Below, in pieces: positions 1 to 5,624 of a stretch of DNA of 10,526 nt. Position numbers and translations under genes: made by a program. Positions within the stretch are counted from its first letter, which is position 1; each line of letters opens with the position of its first letter. This DNA comes from JAXHLG01 sp046497225 (GTDB lineage: Bacteria; Patescibacteriota; Minisyncoccia; Moranbacterales; DUUL01), in NCBI GenBank assembly GCA_046497225.1, contig JAWOGA010000042.1:1-10526 (forward strand), read 5' to 3'. The notes beneath the pieces were generated by a model. It did no database searches and had not been told where the DNA came from. It saw nothing but the letters and a program-made list of their open reading frames with translations.

Positions 1-226
1 AAAATAGATATTTGCAATTAAAAATTAATCTCTACAATAATCATAATTTAAGATGAAAATAATACTTGTGCGTTAAAAGTTCCTTGGAATTAGATAACCA
101 AATATCCAAAAAGAAAGCGTATAATCAAGCAAAAAGACTAATCGAAAAGAAAAATTACTTTCAATTCCCGCCGAAAGCTTGAATTGATAAAAATTGGTTT
201 GATAAATTTTTTCTTTTGGGATATCC
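1..226. other. Intergenic AT-rich region without a convincing gene
   Basis: No intact gene is visible. A plus-strand frame running from 63 to 254 looks like coding sequence but is broken by TGA at 180 and has no convincing start. It reads KKKAYNQAKRLIEKKNYF before that stop and IDKNWFDKFFLLGYPKKP after it. An 11-base word ATATCCAAAAA occurs at 102-112 and again at 221-231. The left edge cuts whatever lies beyond. Confidence 0.4.
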
Positions 227-255
227 AAAAAAACCACCTCTTCCAGGTGGTTTTT
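227..255 (-). terminator. Intrinsic terminator after the DUF3467 gene
   Basis: AAACCACCT (231-239) pairs perfectly with AGGTGGTTT (245-253) around the loop CTTCC. A run of A on the left (227-233) gives seven T on the minus strand, and T251-T255 gives a T-run on the plus strand. It can therefore work in both directions, as expected between convergent transcripts. Confidence 0.88.
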
Positions 256-282
256 AAAGATGAAATAAATTTATCCGGCTAA

Positions 283-573
283 TTAACCTTGAAATCCAAT
301 CGGTTTCTCCGGAGCGTCGGCCTCTTTGATTTTACCGTAATGATCCTCGTATTTTTTCAAATTATCCTGCATTGCCTTGATCATTCTTTTGTAATGCCCG
401 GGTGAAACGATAACCCTGGAATTTAGAGTTCCCGTCGGGGGAAATACATTCAAAAAATCCATCACAAACTCCTCTTTATTATGCATAATCTGCATCATAT
501 TAGCATAATCGCCTTTCAACTTCTCATCTGTTGCCTTAATGTTAACCTTTTTTTTATCGTTATTTTCTTGCAT
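283..573 (-). CDS. DUF3467 family protein
   Basis: 96-residue soluble protein of unknown function. It matches the DUF3467 pattern as recalled from family knowledge: a YANMMQIMHNKEEFVMDFLNV segment (about 23-43), FPPTG (44-48), RVIVSPGH (53-60) and a helix ending KAMQDNLKKYEDHYGKI. Length is normal for the family. The N-terminus is charged and short, and the C-terminal 13 residues are Pro- and Gly-rich. The gene is 119 bp downstream of dnaK behind a terminator, so it probably has its own transcript, although no clear promoter or Shine-Dalgarno is seen. A terminator follows 30 bp after its stop. Nothing links it mechanistically to the heat-shock genes. Confidence 0.85.
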   Translation of the reverse strand: MQENNDKKKVNIKATDEKLKGDYANMMQIMHNKEEFVMDFLNVFPPTGTLNSRVIVSPGHYKRMIKAMQDNLKKYEDHYGKIKEADAPEKPIGFQG

Positions 574-651
574 AATGTTAGTTATTTATTAAACTCAAAT
601 TACATTTTAATCTGTCATTTTGAGATTTGACTTTTGCACTTTGACTTTATT

Positions 652-674
652 AAGAAAGGGGCCTTTTCGGCCCC
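652..674 (-). terminator. Hairpin terminator after dnaK
   Basis: GGGGCC (658-663) pairs with GGCCCC (669-674) around a 5-base loop, 18 bp after the dnaK stop. On the minus strand the stem is followed by TTTCTTA, an imperfect T-tract. It most likely ends the heat-shock operon before the DUF3467 gene. Confidence 0.7.
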
Positions 675-692
675 AATCTTAAATCGTAAATC

Positions 693-2639
693 CTACTTCT
701 TATCTTCCTTATCTTTATCATCCTTCTTCTCTTCTTCCTCCACTTCCGCCTCTTTCACATCCGGTTCGTCTTTTTTCTTTTCGCTTTCCGCTTGCTGTCC
801 TTCTTGTCCGCCTTGTTTTTCCTGTTCTGCCTGCTGAGCGGCTTGGTAAAGCTCTTGACCTATTTTCTGAGCCTCTTGAGAAAGCTCTTCCGTTACTTTC
901 TTGATAGCTTCTATATCTTCCCCGTCTTTGACCTTCTTAAGCTCCTCAATTTTATCTTGCACCGGCTTTTTCTTATCCTCGCTTATTTTATCTCCGGCTT
1001 CCTTGAGAGATTTTTCAGTGGTAAATATCATAGTTTCGGCTGTGTTTTTAGCCTCCACTGCTTCTTTCTTCTTCTTGTCTTCTTCGGCATGCTTTTCAGC
1101 TTCTTTTTTCATTTTCTCCACTTCTTCCTCGCTTAAACCAGAAGAAGCTTCAATTCTAATAGACTGCTCCTTGCCACTGGCTTTATCCTTAGCGCTAACA
1201 TTCAAGATTCCGTTAGCATCCAAGTCAAAGGTTACTTCAACTTGAGGCACTCCGCGGGGAGCCGGAGGAATTCCGTCCAAAATAAATCTTCCTAAAGATT
1301 TATTATCAGCCGCCATTTCTCTTTCCCCTTGCAAAACATGAATTTCCACGGAAGTTTGGTTATCGGCTGCAGTAGAGAAAATCTGGGATTTACTGGCCGG
1401 AATAGTAGTATTTCTCTCAATCAAGGGAGTTCTTACTCCTCCCATAGTTTCAATTCCCAGAGTCAGGGGCGTTACATCCAAAAGCAGAACGTCCTTAACG
1501 TCTCCCTGCAAAACTCCTCCTTGAATAGCAGCGCCCATAGCCACTACTTCATCCGGGTTAACAGAAGCGTTGGGTTTCTTACCAAAGAATTGTTCTACTT
1601 TGCTGTGGACAAGCGGCATTCTGGTTTGTCCGCCAACCAAAATCACTTCATTAACATCTCCTGCTTTAATTCCAGCATCTTCCAAGGCTTTTTTGCAAGG
1701 CTCCAGGGTTCTATCCACCAACTCATTAGCCAATTCTTCCAACTTAGATCTTTTTAAGGTTAAAACTAAATGCTTAGGTCCTTCAGATCCGGAGGTTATA
1801 AAAGGCTGATTGATCTCGGTCTCCTGAGCAGTGGAAAGTTCTATCTTAGCTTTTTCAGCAGCCTCCTTTATCCTCTGCAAGGCTAAATTATCCTGGGAAA
1901 GATCAATTCCTTCTTGTTTTTTAAATTCCTCTAAAATCCAATCAATGATTTGCTGATCAAAATCGTCTCCCCCAAGATAAGTATCTCCGTGAGTAGATTT
2001 TACTTCCACGGTATCCTCTCCAACTTCTAAAATGGAAATGTCAAATGTTCCGCCTCCAAGGTCGTAAACGGCAATTTTTTCATCCTTTTTCTTGTTGAAT
2101 CCATAGGCCAATGCTGCCGCGGTCGGTTCATTGATTATTCTTTTTACTTCCAATCCTGCAATTTCTCCGGCATCCTTAGTAGCCTTTCTTTGAGAGTCGT
2201 CAAAATACGCCGGGACAGTAATAACGGCTTCTTTTATTTCTTCCCCCAATTTTTCTTCAGCATCGGATTTTAACTTCTGCAAAATCATAGCCGAAATTTC
2301 AGCCGGACGATAATCCTTCCCGCTCATTACCATGTTTACTTCTCCGCTTTTTCCTTCTTTGATTGTGAAAGGCAAAGTTTTTTGAGCTTTCTGCACTTGA
2401 TCATCTGAAAACTTTCTACCAATCAATCTTTTAGAAGAAAAAATGGTATTTTCCGGATTGGTAACCGCTTGCCTCTTAGCCAAAAGACCAACCAGCCTCT
2501 CGCCGTTTTTGTTAACAGCTACCATGGAAGGAGTGGTTCTGTTACCTTCCTTGTTTTCCAAGATTTCTGGTTTACCGCCTTCAACTACCGCCATAGCGGA
2601 ATTAGTGGTTCCCAAATCAATTCCTAATATTTTCGCCAT
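693..2639 (-). CDS. dnaK: Molecular chaperone DnaK (Hsp70)
   Basis: 648-residue ATP-dependent chaperone. The nucleotide-binding domain (1-383) has IDLGTTNSAMAV (7-18), AYFDDSQRKATKDAG (144-158), NEPTAAALAYG (170-180), DLGGGTFDISIL (193-204) and VILVGGQTRMP (332-342). The interdomain linker VLLLDV is at 384-389, followed by the substrate-binding beta domain (about 390-500) and the helical lid. The block around 77-100 matches the nucleotide-domain insertion found in most bacterial DnaK outside classical Gram-positives. The C-terminal tail (about 605-648) is a disordered run of Gln, Glu, Lys and Asp, longer than usual; PDVKEAEVEEEE may correspond to the common acidic C-terminal motif. It is separated from hsp20 by 230 bp and followed by a terminator, with no dnaJ downstream. 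Its exchange factor is the Nudix-GrpE fusion upstream. Confidence 0.98.
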   Translation of the reverse strand: MAKILGIDLGTTNSAMAVVEGGKPEILENKEGNRTTPSMVAVNKNGERLVGLLAKRQAVTNPENTIFSSKRLIGRKFSDDQVQKAQKTLPFTIKEGKSGEVNMVMSGKDYRPAEISAMILQKLKSDAEEKLGEEIKEAVITVPAYFDDSQRKATKDAGEIAGLEVKRIINEPTAAALAYGFNKKKDEKIAVYDLGGGTFDISILEVGEDTVEVKSTHGDTYLGGDDFDQQIIDWILEEFKKQEGIDLSQDNLALQRIKEAAEKAKIELSTAQETEINQPFITSGSEGPKHLVLTLKRSKLEELANELVDRTLEPCKKALEDAGIKAGDVNEVILVGGQTRMPLVHSKVEQFFGKKPNASVNPDEVVAMGAAIQGGVLQGDVKDVLLLDVTPLTLGIETMGGVRTPLIERNTTIPASKSQIFSTAADNQTSVEIHVLQGEREMAADNKSLGRFILDGIPPAPRGVPQVEVTFDLDANGILNVSAKDKASGKEQSIRIEASSGLSEEEVEKMKKEAEKHAEEDKKKKEAVEAKNTAETMIFTTEKSLKEAGDKISEDKKKPVQDKIEELKKVKDGEDIEAIKKVTEELSQEAQKIGQELYQAAQQAEQEKQGGQEGQQAESEKKKDEPDVKEAEVEEEEKKDDKDKEDKK

Positions 2640-2688
2640 AATCGAATACTCATTTTACCTATTGTCCTCAATGGGGCAATAAGCAAAA

Positions 2689-2718
2689 ATATTATTATTT
2701 ATTAAATTATAAATTCAA
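2689..2718 (-). promoter_or_regulatory. Possible separate promoter for dnaK
   Basis: On the minus strand TTGAAT (2718-2713), an 18-bp spacer and TAATAT (2694-2689) give a weak sigma-70-like pair, which would leave a leader of about 45 nt before the dnaK ATG. The 230-bp gap and the hairpin after hsp20 make a second promoter reasonable, but in such AT-rich DNA this match can arise by chance. Confidence 0.3.
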
Positions 2719-2826
2719 AATCACAAGCTCCAAATAAATTTCAAATTCCAATTTCAAAAAATTAAAAATTTTGAATTTAGATTTTGATTATTGTGATTTA
2801 TTTGGAATTTGATGCTTTGAATTTGG
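2711..2826. repeat. AT-rich imperfect palindrome between hsp20 and dnaK
   Basis: About 115 bases without coding potential carry nested inverted repeats. CCAAATAAAT (2730-2739) pairs with ATTTATTTGG (2796-2805), and TTCAAAA (2753-2759) pairs with TTTTGAA (2769-2775). The flanks repeat the words AAATTC, CCAAAT and TTGGAATTTG in both orientations. The composition and repeated CAAATTCCAAAT-type words look like a dispersed intergenic repeat of the kind seen in some CPR genomes, but only one copy is visible here, so that is inference. Confidence 0.5.
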
Positions 2827-2831
2827 TGCTT

Positions 2832-2863
2832 AGCAAGAGGCGGGCGAAGTCCCGCCTCTTGCT
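2832..2863 (-). terminator. Strong GC-rich hairpin after hsp20, without a T-run
   Basis: A perfect stem of 12 bp (2833-2844 with 2851-2862), extended by one A-T pair, encloses the 6-base loop CGAAGT on the plus strand. It begins 6 bp after the hsp20 stop. The minus-strand continuation is AAGCACC, with no run of T, so it is not a canonical intrinsic terminator. It may cause partial termination, stop 3' exonucleases, or set different levels of hsp20 and dnaK mRNA. Confidence 0.55.
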
Positions 2864-2869
2864 TATCTT

Positions 2870-3277
2870 CTATTTCTTCGGCTTAATCTTGACCTTCTTG
2901 GCTTTGGTTTCTTCCGCTTTCGGCAAGGTCACTTTTAACACTCCATTGTCAAATTCAGCTTCTGCCTTAGCGCTTTTAACCTGCATCGGTAATATCACGG
3001 ACCTGGAGAAAGATCCTGATCTGGTTTCTTTCTTGTAATAATCCTCTCTTTTAACCTCTTTTTTATCCTCTCTTTGTCCGCTTACAGTTAGAACATCATT
3101 TTCTACGGTTACATCCACCTTTTCCGGCTCTACTCCCGGAACATCCACCTCAACGATCACATTGTTCTTGTCCTGGTAAACATTCGCGCTGGGGGCGAAT
3201 TCTCCGCCAAAGAAATCTTCATCCCAAGACTTTAACAAGTCCCTGAATGGCTCGATTGGCATAATATCTCTTTTCAT
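2870..3277 (-). CDS. Small heat-shock protein, Hsp20/alpha-crystallin family
   Basis: 135-residue ATP-independent holdase that binds unfolding proteins and passes them to DnaK. A short N-terminal arm (1-27, with EPFRDLLKSWDEDFF) precedes the alpha-crystallin domain (about 28-121). The domain shows the family features ANVYQDKNNVIVEVDVPGV, SFSRSVILP (89-97) and NGVLKVTLPK (111-120). The C-terminal tail is lysine-rich, with V129-K-I131 in the place of the usual I-x-I anchoring motif. It lies 103 bp after the Nudix-GrpE gene and is probably transcribed from the CIRCE promoter; no clear separate promoter was found. Placement between grpE and dnaK is unlike the common hrcA-grpE-dnaK-dnaJ order. Family assignment is very sure. 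Confidence 0.95.
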   Translation of the reverse strand: MKRDIMPIEPFRDLLKSWDEDFFGGEFAPSANVYQDKNNVIVEVDVPGVEPEKVDVTVENDVLTVSGQREDKKEVKREDYYKKETRSGSFSRSVILPMQVKSAKAEAEFDNGVLKVTLPKAEETKAKKVKIKPKK

Positions 3278-3293
3278 AATATTTGGGGCATCC

Positions 3294-3322
3294 TGTAATC
3301 GTCAATTGCATTGTCGATTACA
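3294..3322 (-). promoter_or_regulatory. Hairpin in the hsp20 leader next to its putative Shine-Dalgarno
   Basis: GTAATCG (3295-3301) and CAAT (3303-3306) pair with ATTG (3310-3313) and CGATTAC (3315-3321) around a 3-base loop, with one internal mismatch and an extra closing pair. In the minus-strand RNA the hairpin ends at the first base of AGGA (3294-3291), the only Shine-Dalgarno-like sequence before hsp20, 13 bases from its ATG. It could modulate translation, perhaps by temperature, or be a protein binding site. The inverted repeat is certain; the role is inferred. Confidence 0.4.
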
Positions 3323-3380
3323 TTCAGCGATTAAATCTTATATATATTAATACAACTTTAAATATTTATAATTTTCACAA

Positions 3381-4265
3381 CTATTCCGATTCCACGATTG
3401 CCGGTCTTACTATCCTATCCTCCATCTTGTATCCCTTTTTTAAAACTTTCTTAACCTTCTCCCCTTCTTCTTTGCCTTCTTTCCCTGAAACCACTTCATG
3501 AATATTGGTGTCAATCTTATCTCCCTCTTTGACTGGAATCTCCTCCACTCCTCTGCTTGTTAACACATCTTCCAATTGCTTTTTAATATGTAAAATCCCA
3601 ACCACCCATCCGCTCTTTTTTTCAGTATCCGGAACATGATCCAAAGCTAAATTAAAATTATCCAAAACCGGCAACAAATCTAAAACAAAATCTTCCAAAC
3701 AATATTTCTTGTATTCTTCATTTTGCTTAGCAGTTCTTTTTTTAAGATTTTCCATATCCGCCAAAGCTCTTCTCCATCCATCATAAGAATTTTTTAAATC
3801 AATCAAGTCTTTTGCCATTTCTATAGTCTCTCTTTTTTCCATTTCAAAACCATCTTCGGCGGAAACTTTCTCCAGGGCCTCATCAAAAGAAACCCATTCA
3901 AAGTCCTCGTGTTCTTCACTTAATTTCACTTCTCCGGATTTATAATAAGCAATAAATCTTAGCCCTCTTTTTTCTTCTTTAAAGTGCTTGTTTTCCTTGG
4001 GGAATTCAGTAGCTTTTAAAATATCACCCATCTCAACCTCTAGGCCTGTTTCTTCTGCAACCTCTCTCTTAAGCGCCTCTTCTATAGTCTCTCCCTCTTC
4101 CAATCTTCCTCCTGGCAAATCATACTTCCCGGGGTTGACCTGGTCTTTTGATCTTTTTAACAAAAGAACCTCTCTCTCATCCCTAACCACCACGGCCTTG
4201 ATAGTCAAAACCATTTCTCTTCCCCTATCTTCTATCTTTTTTTTGTCTTCTTGCTTTTTTGCCAT
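3381..4265 (-). CDS. grpE: Nudix hydrolase-GrpE fusion protein
   Basis: One uninterrupted 294-codon frame encodes two domains. Residues about 18-135 are a Nudix hydrolase with a complete Nudix box, GX5EX7REUXEEXGU, at G53-L75, including the metal-binding REVAEE glutamates (E68, E71, E72). Residues about 150-294 are GrpE, the nucleotide exchange factor of DnaK: a long helix (about 150-215, containing ALADMENLKKR and DFVLDLLPVLDNFNLAL) and the C-terminal beta domain (IDTNIHEVV at 251-259, RIVRPAIV at 284-291). Ordinary GrpE is about 180-200 residues with no Nudix part. The first ATG has no Shine-Dalgarno, but an in-frame ATG at codon 18 (4214) has AGGGGA 7-8 bases upstream and may be the true start, giving 277 residues. 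The gene sits in the usual grpE slot after hrcA, so its GrpE role is confident. The Nudix substrate is unknown; candidates include Ap4A, ADP-ribose or oxidised nucleotides. Confidence 0.93.
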   Translation of the reverse strand: MAKKQEDKKKIEDRGREMVLTIKAVVVRDEREVLLLKRSKDQVNPGKYDLPGGRLEEGETIEEALKREVAEETGLEVEMGDILKATEFPKENKHFKEEKRGLRFIAYYKSGEVKLSEEHEDFEWVSFDEALEKVSAEDGFEMEKRETIEMAKDLIDLKNSYDGWRRALADMENLKKRTAKQNEEYKKYCLEDFVLDLLPVLDNFNLALDHVPDTEKKSGWVVGILHIKKQLEDVLTSRGVEEIPVKEGDKIDTNIHEVVSGKEGKEEGEKVKKVLKKGYKMEDRIVRPAIVESE

Positions 4266-4293
4266 AAAAAATTTTTAAATTTTTATATAAATT

Positions 4294-5055
4294 TTAACTT
4301 ATAACTAATAGGGTGTTGCCTGCTAAAATAACAACCACGGAATATTTTCCCAAAACTTTCCTAACCAATTCCATCAAATTCCTATTTTTAGCATATTCCA
4401 TTCTTTTGGGTCCGATAATCGCCAATAAGCCTTTTTCGCCGTCTTTTAACTTATATGGAGAAACTATCATGGAGCAATTCTTGGCCTCCTTCAGGGGGTT
4501 TTCTTTACCTATGAAAATTTCTGTCTCTTCGCTTTTCATCCGAGAAAGAATTTTATCTACATTTTCATCTATCATATCCAAAGACATTATCAATCTACTC
4601 AAATCATCCCTGTTTTCAAACTCCGGATCTTCAAGTAAAGTGTGTATTCCAAAATCATAAAACTCTTTCTTGTCTACAATCCCACTAATAGCCAAACACT
4701 GACTCATGGAAGAAAGAAGTTTGGCTGTTGTTCTTTCCAGTCTCGCATTCTTGGCTTTTAGTTTTAAAAGTTTCATTTCTAATCTTTTTTGATACTCCTG
4801 CGAAGACTCCTTTTGTTCCATTAAATTGTCTATGAAATATCTATAGCCTTTGTCACTGGGCATTCTCCCGGAGGAAATATGAGGCTTGGCAATATACCCC
4901 ATCTCTTCCAATTCAACCATTTCATTACGAATTGTGGCCGAGGAAAAAGGCAAATTATACTTTTCTTTTAAATGACCGCTGCTTACCGGATTGGCTGTAT
5001 CAGTATACTCCCCAATAATAGTTGCCAAAACTCGGCTTTGTCTTTCTGAAAGCAT
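4294..5055 (-). CDS. hrcA: Heat-inducible transcription repressor HrcA
   Basis: Repressor that binds CIRCE as a dimer and controls its own operon. The N-terminal winged helix-turn-helix is clear (about 1-75), with the family hallmark SSATIRNEM (38-46), then LEEMGYIAKPHISSGR (49-64) and PSDKGYRYFID (66-76). The middle has a helical segment (about 80-120), and the C-terminus (about 200-253) ends in hydrophobic strands, VVVILAGNTLLVIS. At 253 residues it is clearly shorter than the roughly 340 usual in well-studied bacteria; the reduction lies in the central/inserted domain, not in the DNA-binding part. It is the first gene behind the CIRCE-controlled promoter, with a leader of about 100 nt. No convincing Shine-Dalgarno precedes the ATG. 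The next gene begins 28 bp downstream. Confidence 0.95.
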   Translation of the reverse strand: MLSERQSRVLATIIGEYTDTANPVSSGHLKEKYNLPFSSATIRNEMVELEEMGYIAKPHISSGRMPSDKGYRYFIDNLMEQKESSQEYQKRLEMKLLKLKAKNARLERTTAKLLSSMSQCLAISGIVDKKEFYDFGIHTLLEDPEFENRDDLSRLIMSLDMIDENVDKILSRMKSEETEIFIGKENPLKEAKNCSMIVSPYKLKDGEKGLLAIIGPKRMEYAKNRNLMELVRKVLGKYSVVVILAGNTLLVIS

Positions 5056-5132
5056 AAGTCAATGAAATATTAGTTAAAATTATCTCTTTTCTTTCGCAAT
5101 AGATCAGTCACAACAATACATATTTATCCTTA

Positions 5133-5159
5133 TTAGCACTCTTTCTCTACGACTGCTAA
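5133..5159 (-). promoter_or_regulatory. CIRCE operator (HrcA binding site)
   Basis: The plus strand reads TTAGCACTC (5133-5141), nine bases, then GACTGCTAA (5151-5159). This matches the CIRCE consensus TTAGCACTC-N9-GAGTGCTAA at 17 of 18 arm positions; the single change is G to C in the second arm. It covers the predicted transcription start and lies about 77 bp before the hrcA ATG. It should make the operon autoregulated by HrcA and induced by heat or misfolded protein. No second CIRCE copy is seen before hsp20 or dnaK. Confidence 0.93.
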
Positions 5160-5163
5160 TTTC

Positions 5164-5191
5164 ATTTTATTTCATAAAAATTTTTTGTCAA
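5164..5191 (-). promoter_or_regulatory. Sigma-70-type promoter of the heat-shock operon
   Basis: Reading the minus strand, a perfect -35 box TTGACA (5191-5186), a 16-bp spacer and the -10 box TAAAAT (5169-5164) form a near-consensus housekeeping promoter. The predicted start of transcription is near 5157, inside the first arm of the CIRCE operator. This is the expected geometry for repression by HrcA without an alternative heat-shock sigma factor. Confidence 0.85.
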
Positions 5192-5192
5192 T

Positions 5193-5220
5193 AAAAAATG
5201 AGGCGATTATTAATCGCCTC
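5193..5220 (-). terminator. Rho-independent terminator ending the glucan block
   Basis: A 10-bp perfect inverted repeat (GAGGCGATTA at 5200-5209 against 5211-5220) forms a hairpin, with at least 8 bp pairing around a 5-base loop in practice. On the minus strand it is followed by A and then six T (5198-5193). It lies 18 bp after the stop of the 77-residue gene and abuts the -35 box of the hrcA promoter, so it insulates the two transcription units. Confidence 0.88.
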
Positions 5221-5237
5221 TTGTGCAACCCAGCTTC

Positions 5238-5471
5238 CTAGGCTGCTTCTTGGAGGACGGTATTCAGATGCTTCCAGGCCGCCTCCTCTAAACTCATTTC
5301 TCTCTTTTCATAAAAACCCAGCCATCGCCCTTCGGCAGTCTTCCCTTCTATCGCCAGCAACCTCCCTCCTTGGATCAAAACAACTTTAATAAAATACTTT
5401 TTCCCCCTCTCCTCAAATTCAAAAATTTCCATTCTGCTAGCATTTTTGATTCTCAATTTAAGTTTCGGCAC
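5238..5471 (-). CDS. Small protein of unknown function, 77 residues
   Basis: I do not recognise this protein. The start is GTG (written as Met in translation), fixed by a perfect AGGAGG five bases upstream, the strongest ribosome binding site in the window. The protein is soluble, with no membrane segment or signal peptide. It has alternating hydrophobic and charged residues (KLKLRIKNASRMEIFEFEE, then KKYFIKVVLIQGGRLLAIEGK) that suggest several beta strands, then a GRWLGFYEKREMSLEEAAW stretch that looks like a strand followed by a helix. It lies 153 bp downstream of the glucoamylase gene and 18 bp before a strong terminator, so it is the last gene of the right-hand block, perhaps with its own promoter. 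The ribosome binding site, plausible composition and terminator argue that it is a real gene. Confidence 0.7.
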   Translation of the reverse strand: MPKLKLRIKNASRMEIFEFEERGKKYFIKVVLIQGGRLLAIEGKTAEGRWLGFYEKREMSLEEAAWKHLNTVLQEAA

Positions 5472-5624
5472 TTTTTCCTCCTGTCTGGGATAGCATTAAG
5501 ATTACACACCGCCCCCTTCTTTATTCTTTTTTACGATTTCACCCTTACATTTTTTTCACGCCACTAAATTCAAAAATTCCCTACCTCAACAATAGAGCCG
5601 AAAAAAGAATAGAATGCAATAAAA

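Noticed and set aside
54..74. Plus-strand ATG followed by MKIILVR, like the start of a phosphoglycerate-mutase-type protein
   Set aside because: A TAA follows after seven codons and no continuation of that family is seen in any frame.
161..187. Inverted repeat TCAATTC / GAATTGA with a 13-base loop
   Set aside because: It is short, has no T-run or nearby gene, and is expected by chance in AT-rich DNA.
634..1245. Plus-strand frames opposite the dnaK 3' end, rich in Ser, Phe and Leu
   Set aside because: They are antisense shadows of the Lys/Glu/Gln-rich DnaK tail and lid, with biased composition, no homology and no ribosome site.
2661..2680. Inverted repeat ATTGTCC / GGGCAAT in the dnaK leader as an operator
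   Set aside because: It has a mismatch in the transcribed strand, is only 7 bp long and does not resemble CIRCE; too weak to call.
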